64,000 bases of DNA, taken from NCBI GenBank assembly GCA_016938035.1, contig JAFGVK010000025.1, forward strand, positions 1-64,000, given 5' to 3'. This document shows positions 24,507 through 32,862 of this stretch, piece by piece; within the stretch, counting starts at the first letter, position 1, and each line of letters opens with the position of its first letter. The notes under the pieces are model-generated. The model did not search any database and was not told where the DNA came from. It worked only from the letters and a program-made list of their open reading frames with translations. The translations under genes were made by a program, and so were the position numbers. The DNA is from Deltaproteobacteria bacterium. GTDB lineage: Bacteria; Myxococcota_A; UBA796; GCA-2862545.

Positions 24507-25349
24507 TCAGGGCGCCCGCTCCCGAAATATCGACACCACCGCGTCTTCCACTCGCTCCAGCCGGTCGGCTACCGCGGCCCAGGGGAGCAGCTCCTCGGCG
24601 CGCAGCACCGCGTCCACCTGCGGGATGAGGGCGCCGCTGCCGGGCTCCCAGCGGGCCACCAGCAGCGGCAGCCCCTGGCGCACCACCAGCGAGAGGGGGG
24701 CGAGGCGCTGCTCCGCCTCGTCGGCCCACGCCGCGTACTCTGTGCCCGCCAGCAGGAGCTGGGCCCTCCTGGCCCTCGCTGAGAGCGGGTGCGCTGGCGG
24801 TGGCAGCCAGGGGCGCACCGTGCCCGTCGCGTCGGCGGTGTAGAGGGCGGGAGAGAGCGGCTCGCCCGCCTCCTCCCAGGCTGCCTGCGCCTGCTCCAGC
24901 AGGGCGGGGGCCTGAGCCGCTGTCCCCACCCAGAGGGCGCGGGCGTGGGGGATCGCGGCCACCGCGGGGGCGCCCAGCCGCTCCGAGAAGGCCCGCAGCC
25001 AGCCGGGCAGGGCGAGGCGAGACGCTGCGTAGCCGTCCCCTGTGGCCAGGTGCCAGAGGCCTCCCGCCAGCTTGAGGCCGGTGTCTGGGGGCAGGTTCCC
25101 CTCTGCGGTGATCCACGCGGCGGCTGGCGCGACGCCCCACCGCTCGAGCTGCTCGGCCTTGAGGTAGGTGCGGGTGCGCTCCCCGTCGAGCACCAGCAGC
25201 TGGTGGAGGAAGGGTGCGAAGGGCCTGGTCAGCAGCGGCCTCCCGGCGGACGCGGCCCGGAGCGACCCGTTCGGCCGGCTGGTCGTCCGCAGCGCGGGGA
25301 GCACCTGCCCCCGCGCCAGCTGCCAGCGATCGGGTAGGGCGGCGATCAT
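24507..25349 (-). CDS. Hypothetical protein coupled to the large duplicated membrane protein
   Basis: A 280-residue soluble protein. ATG 25349 forms ATGA with the stop of the upstream 1306-residue gene, and GAGGAGG is five bases before it. The sequence has several aromatic-rich strands (YLKAEQLERWGVAPAAAWIT, LVVRQGLPLLVARWEPGSG) and ends with an alpha segment (WAAVADRLERVEDAVVSIF). The central part vaguely recalls DUF1444-like cytosolic proteins, but not enough to name it. Tight coupling suggests it works with the membrane protein. Confidence 0.7.
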   Translation of the reverse strand: MIAALPDRWQLARGQVLPALRTTSRPNGSLRAASAGRPLLTRPFAPFLHQLLVLDGERTRTYLKAEQLERWGVAPAAAWITAEGNLPPDTGLKLAGGLWHLATGDGYAASRLALPGWLRAFSERLGAPAVAAIPHARALWVGTAAQAPALLEQAQAAWEEAGEPLSPALYTADATGTVRPWLPPPAHPLSARARRAQLLLAGTEYAAWADEAEQRLAPLSLVVRQGLPLLVARWEPGSGALIPQVDAVLRAEELLPWAAVADRLERVEDAVVSIFRERAP

Positions 25350-28300
25350 CCCTCCTCCTCGCGGTGGAGGGCTGGCAGCGCGAGGCGCCCGCCCGCTCCT
25401 GTCGCGCGCCACGCCCAGGGCAACCACACCGTCAGGCGCGCCACCAGCCACAGGGACCACGCCAGCATCCCGACCCTCCACACCCAGATCGGTGCGGACC
25501 ACACCACAGGTCTCGGCAGGCCGCCCTCCACCCTGTCCGCGAGCCAGCGCAGCTCGTAGGCAGTAGAGGCGTTGCCGACGATGTCCATGTCCGGGCGCAG
25601 GAGCAGGCCCACATGGACCGCGATGTACAGGGTGAGCGCCGCGATCCCGGTGAGGCCTAGCAGGGTGAGCTGCACCAGGTCCAGCCGCCACCAGGTCCGC
25701 AGCGCGCTCCGGGACCTGGCCCCCACGGCGAGGAACCAGACCACAAGCACCGCCAGGGCGATCAGCGGGAGCTGGGCGGTGCCCAGGCCCAACAGCAGCC
25801 AGCCGAGCGTGCCGATCGGGAGGCCCCGCACCCGCCCGAGCAGCAGGGAGATCGCCAGCACCTCCAGCAGCCTGCTCCAGATCAGCGGGGTGGGTCCCCA
25901 GCGCGGCCCCTGGAGGGCGAACACCCACCGGTCGCTTGGGGGCTCCACGTAGATCCAGGCGTTGGCGATCGGCCCGTGGACGTGCACCGCTGGCGCCTGG
26001 TAGCGCAGCCCGGCGGTGCTGGGCTCCTGCCAGCTCAGACTTGCGGTCTGGGCGCCTGGGTGGAGGGGCACGGCCAGCTCGCCGCCTCTGAGCTGGAGCG
26101 GGCGCCGCTGCCCGTCGATGATCACCCCGCTCAGCTTCGCCCCCTCCGGCAGGGTGACGATCTGGGTGCCGCCCTGCGAGGAGCGGATCTCAAGGTCCAG
26201 GCTCCCCTCGGTGAGGCGGCGCCCTGGCTTGAGGCGGAGGGTCGCCGCCTCGATGGTGACCGTGGCGCCGTCCACAGGGGGGGGGCGGTGCGCGCGGAGC
26301 TGCACCGTCTCTCCTGGCCACGGGCGCCACAGGGGGGACCAGCGCCCGTCCTGTACGTGGCGGAGGGGCGCGGGGCCATCGGCCTCGCAGGCGTAGACCG
26401 GGCTGCACGAGACCTGCCAGGCCTCAGTCCAGCTCACCCCCTCTGGGGCGTGCAGGGTGAGCTGCTCGGTCTCGGCCAGGGTGGCGATCCAGCGCGCCTC
26501 GCTCTGGCCCCTTCCGAGGCTGAGGAGCACCGCGCCGTCCTGTACCGCGACCCCCTCCTCTGTGACCGACTCGCCCGGCAGCAGGGGGATCCTCAGGGTG
26601 AGCGGCCGGTCGGAGGAGCCCTCGCGACGCACGGTGGTCACCGCCCTCCAGGGGATGCCCAGGTCCAGCTCCCTGGTGACGGTGAGCCACGGGCTCAGCG
26701 GCTCGTCCATCCCCCCTGTGGCGCTGTCGCCGCGCTGATCGCGGGTGAGCTGCACCGAGGACTCCACAGCGCCGTCGGACCTGACACCCTCCAGGGTCCA
26801 GCCCTCACCCTTGAACTCGAGCCGCTGTGGGGGCAGCCCGAACTGGAGGGTGATGGCCTGTGCGCCCGGCAGCGGGCCGCGGGCCTCCAGGCGGTGCACC
26901 CCCTGGGGGAGCCGCAGGTGGACCGCGCCGTCAGCCTGTCTGGCGATGGCCGCGGACGCGCCGTCCAGCAGCACCTCCGTGGGGGTCCAGACCTCGGCGG
27001 GGCCAGGGAGGGGCCAGGTGCTCAGCGCCGCGGCGTGCACCTCTCCCTCCAGCACGAGGTGGGCCCCGTCGATCCGCACGGTGAGGTGTGGCACCGAGAC
27101 GCAGTCCGGGGCGCAGGACGCGGGCTGGGTGAGCCGGGACTCCAGCTCCTTCAGCAGCTCCGCGCTGGGGGTCTGGGCGCGAGCGAGGGGGCCCAGCAGC
27201 AGCAGGGGCGCCGCCGCGACGAGGGCGCGCCAGGGGAGGCGCCGCGGCTCCACCACCCGCAGGGCGAGGGCCACCAGGGCCAGCACCCTGATCCACGCCA
27301 GCGCCATTAGCGCGATGGGGCCGATGAGGTAGAGGGCGAGCTGGTGCCCTGACTGCACGGGCCCCCGCCAGGTCAGGCGTGCCTCATCCCAGCGCCAGCG
27401 GGGCAGCCCAGGGCCGGTCTGCACCACCGCCGCCGGGTCCTGTTGCAGCGAGACGTAGGCCTTCTCCGCCCGAGCGTTGCGGCTCCTGGAGACCGAGGAG
27501 ACGGGTGACGCGCGCAGGCCCGCTTGGAGCGCGCCGTAGTCTTGCACGGCGTTCTGCTCCCCCCTGCTGTCCGCCGGCGCCCAGGCCACGGGGTCTCTCG
27601 CGGTGGCAGGGGCGTGGGCGATCTCCATCCCGGTGATCGCGAACGGGAGGAGGGCCAGGGCGAGGGCCGCGACGCTGACCAGGTGGGCGGCTCTGCCCCA
27701 CGCCCTGAGGTGGCCGGCTGGGAGGACCCGCTCCAGCGCTCCCAGCGCGAGGGCGGGGATCCAGAGCAGGGTGGGGTCCCCTGGGAGGTGGCGGGACAGG
27801 GCCAGCCCGACGAGCGCCGTCGCGCCCCAGCGGATCCCGTACATCCGCCAGAAGCCCAGGCTCAGCACCGACACCAGCAGCAGGTCCAGCAGGGTCCAGG
27901 CCGAGAGCAGCGAGCCGGTCACCTCGTCGGCGCCTGCCGCGGTGAGCAAGGCCCAGCCAGGGGGCAGGTGGATCACGCTCTCTAGATGGTTGGCGTCGGC
28001 GTTCCACCCCACGGCGGGGAGGGTGCCGGTCCTGGGCAGCCGCGATTCGGCGACCACGTCCACCTGCCCGGTGCGCAGCTCCACCCCGCTCCCTGACGGG
28101 GCGGCGGTGATCACCTGATCCTCCTCGGTCGCCTGGAGGTGCCCCAGGTGCCCTGGGGGGCTGAGGTCCAGGCGCCAGCCCCTGTTCATGGTGCCGCTGA
28201 TGCGGTCCTGCACTGTGAAGCCCTCGCCGCTGGAGTCGAGCCACAGCTCCCGCACCAGGTGGAGCTGGTTCGGGGGGGGCTCTGGCTCGCCGCGGCGCAG

Positions 28301-29266
28301 CTCTTCAAAGCGGAGCGGCTGGTCTACGCCCACCAGGAAGGCGGGCAGGCCCCGCCAGGCCTCGGGGAGTGAGGTCCGCGACGGGTCGATGGCGGGTGGG
28401 CCGGAGAGGTTCACCGCGCGCACCGCGCTGTCGGTGGCCACCGCCCAGGACTCCCGCTCCGGCCAGCCCGAGACCGGGTCCCCTGGGCGGCTCAGCGCGC
28501 GGGCGGGGCCCAGGTGCAGCGCCTCGATCTCCACCGTCCAGGTGCCGGGCCTCAGCTGCACCAGCAGGTGGCCCGCTGGATCCAGCCTCGCGGGGAGGGG
28601 GGAGGTGATCTGGACCGGCGCGGTGTCGGGGAGCAGCACCTCACCCAGGTCTACCTCGCGGCTGCCCCCCGCGGCCCGGAGGTCGAGCCTGGTGGTCACC
28701 CGGACCGGGACCCCGTCCGCGATCTTGCGGGAGACATCGAGCTCCAGGCGCTCCTCCCGGGAGCTCGCCCCCTCGCCCAGCAGGAGGGTGCCAGAGGGGG
28801 TGACCCTGGGCCAGGGCACGGGGACGCCCCTGAGGATCAGGTCGACCCGCGCCAGCTGGCCCGGGAGTGGCAGGGCGCTGGGCAGCGCCGGCCACCGCCA
28901 GGTGCCGCGTAGGGTGTGCGCTCCGGCCTCCAGGGCGACCATCGGCACACCCTCCCGCTCGAACACCGCCGCAGCCATCCCGTCGACCTGCACCTCCTGG
29001 GGCCAGGTGCCGCGGCCCCCCGGGAGGGCCACAGGGAGGGAGCGGTCGACGCGCACCGTCATCGCGAAGCTGCCGCCCTCGTCGGTGACCTCGGCGCTCA
29101 GGTTCCCGGGCCAGAGGCAGGCAGGCGCCCCGTCTACCGCGGGGCAGGCGAGCTCCTCGTGTTGGGAGAGCACCCACGGGACCCACGGCTCCAGCGGGGG
29201 GGGCAGCGGCCCGCCCAGAGCGTGTGGGGACAGGGCGATGAGCAGCAGGGGCAGGGCTGGCGACAT
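25346..29266 (-). CDS. Large exported membrane protein with two duplicated halves
   Basis: A 1306-residue protein with a signal peptide (residues 1-19). Module 1 (about 35-450) is beta-rich and opens with a Cys pair (C41, C49), then LPGG..TWPQEVQVDGMAAAVF and a GAHTLRGTW strand. A hydrophobic block of several helices follows (about 455-555), then two more (about 640-700). Module 2 (about 705-1140) opens again with a Cys pair (SCAPDC), then 'TWPLPGPAEVWTPTEVLLDG' and GVHRLEARG, so it copies module 1. The C-terminus (about 1145-1300) is another multi-helix membrane block. No known family was recognised. It is coupled to the 280-residue protein downstream. Confidence 0.75.
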   Translation of the reverse strand: MSPALPLLLIALSPHALGGPLPPPLEPWVPWVLSQHEELACPAVDGAPACLWPGNLSAEVTDEGGSFAMTVRVDRSLPVALPGGRGTWPQEVQVDGMAAAVFEREGVPMVALEAGAHTLRGTWRWPALPSALPLPGQLARVDLILRGVPVPWPRVTPSGTLLLGEGASSREERLELDVSRKIADGVPVRVTTRLDLRAAGGSREVDLGEVLLPDTAPVQITSPLPARLDPAGHLLVQLRPGTWTVEIEALHLGPARALSRPGDPVSGWPERESWAVATDSAVRAVNLSGPPAIDPSRTSLPEAWRGLPAFLVGVDQPLRFEELRRGEPEPPPNQLHLVRELWLDSSGEGFTVQDRISGTMNRGWRLDLSPPGHLGHLQATEEDQVITAAPSGSGVELRTGQVDVVAESRLPRTGTLPAVGWNADANHLESVIHLPPGWALLTAAGADEVTGSLLSAWTLLDLLLVSVLSLGFWRMYGIRWGATALVGLALSRHLPGDPTLLWIPALALGALERVLPAGHLRAWGRAAHLVSVAALALALLPFAITGMEIAHAPATARDPVAWAPADSRGEQNAVQDYGALQAGLRASPVSSVSRSRNARAEKAYVSLQQDPAAVVQTGPGLPRWRWDEARLTWRGPVQSGHQLALYLIGPIALMALAWIRVLALVALALRVVEPRRLPWRALVAAAPLLLLGPLARAQTPSAELLKELESRLTQPASCAPDCVSVPHLTVRIDGAHLVLEGEVHAAALSTWPLPGPAEVWTPTEVLLDGASAAIARQADGAVHLRLPQGVHRLEARGPLPGAQAITLQFGLPPQRLEFKGEGWTLEGVRSDGAVESSVQLTRDQRGDSATGGMDEPLSPWLTVTRELDLGIPWRAVTTVRREGSSDRPLTLRIPLLPGESVTEEGVAVQDGAVLLSLGRGQSEARWIATLAETEQLTLHAPEGVSWTEAWQVSCSPVYACEADGPAPLRHVQDGRWSPLWRPWPGETVQLRAHRPPPVDGATVTIEAATLRLKPGRRLTEGSLDLEIRSSQGGTQIVTLPEGAKLSGVIIDGQRRPLQLRGGELAVPLHPGAQTASLSWQEPSTAGLRYQAPAVHVHGPIANAWIYVEPPSDRWVFALQGPRWGPTPLIWSRLLEVLAISLLLGRVRGLPIGTLGWLLLGLGTAQLPLIALAVLVVWFLAVGARSRSALRTWWRLDLVQLTLLGLTGIAALTLYIAVHVGLLLRPDMDIVGNASTAYELRWLADRVEGGLPRPVVWSAPIWVWRVGMLAWSLWLVARLTVWLPWAWRATGAGGRLALPALHREEEG

Positions 29267-29344
29267 GGGAGGTCCTCGCGAGGGCCCATCTTCCCACAGG
29301 CGCCTGGAGAGAGGGGAGGAGAAGCCCCACGCCTCGGCGACAGC

Positions 29345-29929
29345 CTAGTCCCGGCGCTTGAGCAGGGAGGGGAGCTGGCGGAAGGCGCGGCCCCTGTGGG
29401 AGATCGCGTTCTTCTCGCCCATGCTCAGCTCGGCCATCGCCCGGCCGGGGTAGTCCTCTGGGAGGAAGATCGGGTCGTAGCCAAAGCCGCCCTCACCGCG
29501 GGGAGCGGTGGCGATCTGCCCCTCGCAGCGCCCCTCAGCGGTGCGCTCACCCTCGGGCCCCACCACGGCGATGGCACAGCGGAACCGCGCCGCGCGCTCC
29601 TCCTGCCCCTCCAGCAGGTGGAGGAGCAGGGCGTTGTTGTGGGGCGCGTCGGCCTCGGGGGAGAAGCGCTTGGAGTGGACCCCCGGCGCTCCGCGCAGCG
29701 CGTCCACCTCAAGGCCCGAGTCGTCCGCCACGCAGGGGAGCCCGGTGCGCTGGTAGACGTAGCGCGCCTTCTGCAGCGCGTTCTCGTCGAAGGTCGGGGC
29801 GTCCTCGGGGATCTCCTCGGTGAGATCGGGGAAGGCGTCGAGGGTGAGCAGCTGGATGCCGCTCCCGGCTAGGATCTGGGCGACCTCCTCAGCCTTGTGC
29901 GCGTTTCGGGTTGCGAAGATCAGTTCCAC
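29345..29929 (-). CDS. rdgB: XTP/dITP diphosphatase (non-canonical purine NTP pyrophosphatase)
   Basis: A 194-residue RdgB/HAM1 enzyme that hydrolyses ITP, dITP and XTP to monophosphates to keep deaminated purines out of nucleic acid. It has the opening LIFATRNAHKAEEVAQIL, the metal site FDENALQKARYVYQRTGLPCVADDSGLEVDAL, quoted here in part as FDENALQKA and ADDSGLEVDAL, then GGFGYDPIFLPE and the final MGEKNAISHRGRA. All hallmark residues are intact. The start is GTG 29929 with CGGAGG upstream. Confidence 0.96.
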   Translation of the reverse strand: MELIFATRNAHKAEEVAQILAGSGIQLLTLDAFPDLTEEIPEDAPTFDENALQKARYVYQRTGLPCVADDSGLEVDALRGAPGVHSKRFSPEADAPHNNALLLHLLEGQEERAARFRCAIAVVGPEGERTAEGRCEGQIATAPRGEGGFGYDPIFLPEDYPGRAMAELSMGEKNAISHRGRAFRQLPSLLKRRD

Positions 29930-30000
29930 GGTGGCCTCCGTTGTGGTTGTGTTAGTTGGCGCGGCCCTCGGTAGTACCGCGGGCGCATCAGGGAGGCATC

Positions 30001-30519
30001 ATGCAGAGTCGCGAAGCCGTAGAGGAGCTCCTGGAACAGCTGGAGGAGCTCCTGGAGGAGGTGGGGTCGCTCGACGAGGAGGACCTCGACGAACCTGAGA
30101 CCTACGACACGTTCCTGGAGCTGGCTGGGGTGGCGGGGCTCCTCGTCCGCAAGGGGGTGGACGACGAGCTGGTCGACCGGGCGGCCGAGTGGCGCGACGG
30201 GGACGGCGCGGAGCTGCTGCGCGAGGCCTGGGAGGCGGCGGAGCTGTCCGACGTGGAGATCGCCCTGGAGGAGGCGCTCGACGAGGACGACGAGGCGGTG
30301 CTCGCGGTGCTCGACGACGTGGACGAGCTGGTAGACGGCGCCCTCTGGTGCGGGCAGACGGCGGCGCTGCGCCCGCTGCTGGCCCAGGTGGCCGAGCTGC
30401 TCGGGGATCAGGGCAGCGCGCTCTCCGGGCTGGCTCCCACCGCGCGGAAGGCCATTGAGGAGCCCTTCGTGCTGCGGCACAAGGCGCTCTACGCGTACTG
30501 GTGGGTGCTCGCGGGGTAG
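30001..30519 (+). CDS. Acidic helical protein, unknown function
   Basis: A 172-residue, strongly acidic protein. ATG 30001 has GGAGG about eight bases upstream. The sequence is almost all helix, with runs of Glu, Asp and Leu (VEELLEQLEELLEEVGSLDE) that suggest a coiled coil in the first 30 residues. No signal, membrane segment or family motif. It diverges from rdgB with about 70 nt between starts. A strong GC hairpin follows its stop. Confidence 0.75.
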   Translation: MQSREAVEELLEQLEELLEEVGSLDEEDLDEPETYDTFLELAGVAGLLVRKGVDDELVDRAAEWRDGDGAELLREAWEAAELSDVEIALEEALDEDDEAVLAVLDDVDELVDGALWCGQTAALRPLLAQVAELLGDQGSALSGLAPTARKAIEEPFVLRHKALYAYWWVLAG

Positions 30520-30544
30520 CTAGAGAGATCCCCCGGTCCTCCAC

Positions 30545-30576
30545 GGCGGCGCGCCAGGGGCTCTCCGCGCGCCGCC
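30545..30576 (+). terminator. Perfect 10-bp GC hairpin after the acidic protein gene
   Basis: GGCGGCGCGC (30545-30554), a 12-nt loop, and GCGCGCCGCC (30567-30576), 25 nt after the stop and before the imuA promoter. No T-tract follows. Similar in design to the hairpin at 11628. Confidence 0.5.
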
Positions 30577-30645
30577 TCACACCGTGAGATCTGTTCATGT
30601 GATCTGACGTCCTGGTTGATCTTGTGTTGCAAGAGTCCGGCACAT

Positions 30646-30657
30646 GAACTAATGTTC
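30646..30657. promoter_or_regulatory. Putative LexA (SOS) box GAAC-N4-GTTC before imuA
   Basis: GAAC-TAAT-GTTC, perfectly palindromic in its arms, ends 19 nt before the imuA ATG. It overlaps a possible -10 (TAATGT, 30650-30655), which has TTGCAA (30627-30632) 17 nt upstream. GAAC-N4-GTTC is the LexA operator of Gram-positive bacteria and several other phyla. ImuA/ImuB cassettes are SOS-controlled elsewhere, which supports the reading. Confidence 0.65.
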
Positions 30658-30676
30658 TGGTGTCGGGAGGCGCTGC

Positions 30677-31270
30677 ATGGGTGCCGTGTCGTTGGAAGCA
30701 CTGCGGGAGCAGATCCGCGCGCTGGAGGGGGCTCCGGTCCGGGGGACGGTCCAGGAGACCGGCGTCCCGCTGGTGGACGAGCTGCTCGGGGGCCTGCCCG
30801 TGCCCGGTCTGGTCGAGCTGCTGGGCCCGCAGGGATCAGGGCGCGCTCGCTTGGCGCTCACGGTGGTCGCCGCGCTGCAGCGCCGGGGGGAGTGGGTCTG
30901 CTGGGTCGATTTTGCCGGGGCGTTCTACCCACCGGCGGCGGCGCAGCGGGGGGTGGAGCTCTCCTCGCTGCTGGTGGTGCGCCCCCCCGCGGGGAGAGGG
31001 GCCTGGGCGGTGGAGCAGATCCTCAGGTCTGGCCTGTTCTCGCTGGTGGTCGCGGCGGATCCTCCGGCCCTGGGCCCCGCTGGGGCGAGGTGGGCGAGGG
31101 CGGCGGAGGGGGGGATGAGCACCGGCATGGTGCTGAGGGGGCGCTCTGGACGGGATCTCCCCGTGGCGGCGAGGGTAGCCTTCGGGGCGGGCGAGGCGGT
31201 GGTGACCCGGCGGGTGGGCGGGCAGCTCGGTGGTCGCGCGCGGTGGCACCGAGAGGGGTGGAGCCTGTGA
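30677..31270 (+). CDS. imuA: ImuA, RecA-like SOS mutagenesis accessory protein
   Basis: A 197-residue protein with a RecA-fold core. 'ETGVPLVDELLGGLPVPGL' (27-45) is the ImuA/RecA lead-in, and GPQGSGRARLAL (50-61) sits at Walker A, with Arg56 where the ATP-binding Lys is normally found, so nucleotide binding is uncertain. The rest has the ImuA pattern of short strands (WVCWVDFAGAFYP, LLVVRPP, FSLVVAADP). It pairs with ImuB and usually DnaE2 in damage-induced translesion synthesis. GGGAGG precedes ATG 30677, and the last four bases overlap the imuB start (GTGA). Confidence 0.85.
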   Translation: MGAVSLEALREQIRALEGAPVRGTVQETGVPLVDELLGGLPVPGLVELLGPQGSGRARLALTVVAALQRRGEWVCWVDFAGAFYPPAAAQRGVELSSLLVVRPPAGRGAWAVEQILRSGLFSLVVAADPPALGPAGARWARAAEGGMSTGMVLRGRSGRDLPVAARVAFGAGEAVVTRRVGGQLGGRARWHREGWSL

Positions 31271-32838
31271 GGCCCACCGGCTCGCGGCGCGCTGTGGGCG
31301 CTGCCGTGGCGGCGGCGCCGCAGAGCGCTCGGGGGGGCCGCTTCCTCGGGGTGGTGCTCCCCGCCTTCCGTCTGGAGCGCTGCGGCTATCGCGCCGAGGA
31401 TCCCGCGGTGGTGGTGGACGAGGTGCGCAACGCGGTGCGGGTCGTGGCCTGCACCCCTGGCGCAGAGGCCCTGGGGGTCAGGGTGGGGATGAGCGCCACC
31501 GAGGCGAGGGCCCTGGTGGCCGGGCTGGTGGTCGAGCCCCTCGATCGGGAGGGAGAGTCCGAGGACCAGGCCTCGCTGGTCCAGGCGCTGCGGGTGTTCA
31601 CCGACAGGGTGGCGGTGGCGGGGCCGGCGGAGGTGATCTTCGAGGTGTCGGGCATCACCGCGATCTTCGATGGGGAGGAGGCGCTGCTCTCCAGGGTCCG
31701 GGGGGTGGTGGAGTCCTTTGGGCACCTGGCGCGCCTGGCGATGAGCGGCGATCCCAGGGCCTCGCTGGCCCTCGCCAGGTGGCGCGAGGGGGACACGGTG
31801 GTCGAGGAGGGGGGGCTGGCGTCAGCCTGCCTCGCGCTGCCGCTGAGCGCCCTGCGCCCCTCGCAGCGCCTCCTCGACGGCCTCGCCCAGGTGGGGATCC
31901 GGACCCTCGGCGCGCTCGCGGCGCTCAGCCCCGCCGCCGTGGCGGGGCGCTACGGGCAGGAGGGGGTGACCCTCCACCGCCTCGGCAGGGGCCAGCCCCT
32001 TCAGGAGGGCTGGGAGGAGCCTCGCTGGGACGATCCGCTGGCCTACGAGGTCACGCTCCCTGAGCCGACGGAGATGCTCACCGCCCTGCTCTTTGTCCTC
32101 CAGGGGGTGATCGGACAGCTCGTCGAGGCGCTAGAGGCCCGCGAGCAGCGGGCGGTGCGCCTGACCCTCCACCTCGCCCTCGATGGGGAGGACCCGCTCA
32201 GCCTCCCGGTGCGGGTGGGGCGCCCCACCAGGCAGCAGGCCGAGCTGATGGAGGCGGTGCGCCGCACCCTCGAGGGGCTCAGAATCGCCGCCCCGGTGGT
32301 GGGGCTGGGGCTGGTGCTGGCTCAGGCGGCGGAGGGCACGGGGCGCCAGCCGGGCCTGCTGGAGCGGGTCGAGCGGGCGGAGGAGCTCCCGGCGCTGATG
32401 GCGCGGCTAGAGGACGCGCTGGGGGAGGCAGCCCTGTTTCGGGCCAGGATCAGGGAGCGCTGGCGCCCTGAGACGAGCTGGGTGGCGGAGCGCTGGGGCC
32501 CAGACGCGCCCCTGTTCTCGGTCAGGGAGCGCGAGCGGGCCGATCCCGTCGCGATCCAGGGGGGCGAGTGGGCGGACCTGCCCAGGCCCAGGCCGGCGCT
32601 GCTGCTCCCCAAGCCGCAGGCGCTGGCGGTGGATGCGGCGGGGCCCAGGCCGCGGCGGCTCTCGCTGGAGGAGGGCTGGGTGCAGGTGCGTGAGGCCCTG
32701 GGGCCTGAGCGGCTGGAGGGGGAGTGGTGGACTGAGAGTCCGTTCGCGCGCGACTACTGGGAGGTAGAGCTAGGGGGGCGCTGGGCCTGGATCTTCTCGG
32801 AGGGGGACAGGTGGTACCTGCATGGCTGGTTCGACTGA
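31267..32838 (+). CDS. imuB: ImuB, Y-family polymerase-like translesion protein
   Basis: A 523-residue protein starting at GTG 31267, inside the imuA stop. It shows Y-family architecture: palm (FLGVVLPAFRLERCGY), fingers, thumb with helix-hairpin-helix (GLAQVGIRTLGALAALSPAAVAGRYG, quoted in part as GIRTLGALAALSP) and little finger (about 270-400). The metal-binding acids of active Pol IV/V are missing: no D-x-D/C at the first strand and no S-x-D-E at the second (FEVSGITAIFDG). This is the ImuB state, a non-catalytic hub that recruits DnaE2 and the sliding clamp. The C-terminal 120 residues are ImuB-like (ETSWVAERWGPDAPLFSV, ..., ARDYWEVE). No dnaE2 is nearby. Confidence 0.88.
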   Translation: MRPTGSRRAVGAAVAAAPQSARGGRFLGVVLPAFRLERCGYRAEDPAVVVDEVRNAVRVVACTPGAEALGVRVGMSATEARALVAGLVVEPLDREGESEDQASLVQALRVFTDRVAVAGPAEVIFEVSGITAIFDGEEALLSRVRGVVESFGHLARLAMSGDPRASLALARWREGDTVVEEGGLASACLALPLSALRPSQRLLDGLAQVGIRTLGALAALSPAAVAGRYGQEGVTLHRLGRGQPLQEGWEEPRWDDPLAYEVTLPEPTEMLTALLFVLQGVIGQLVEALEAREQRAVRLTLHLALDGEDPLSLPVRVGRPTRQQAELMEAVRRTLEGLRIAAPVVGLGLVLAQAAEGTGRQPGLLERVERAEELPALMARLEDALGEAALFRARIRERWRPETSWVAERWGPDAPLFSVRERERADPVAIQGGEWADLPRPRPALLLPKPQALAVDAAGPRPRRLSLEEGWVQVREALGPERLEGEWWTESPFARDYWEVELGGRWAWIFSEGDRWYLHGWFD

Positions 32839-32862
32839 GCGATCGGGGGCCGCGCGCGGGGC

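Noticed and set aside
30616-31266. Long upstream extension of the imuB frame
   Set aside because: It reads out of frame through imuA, gives a Gly/Arg-rich product, and GTG 31267 is coupled to the imuA stop.
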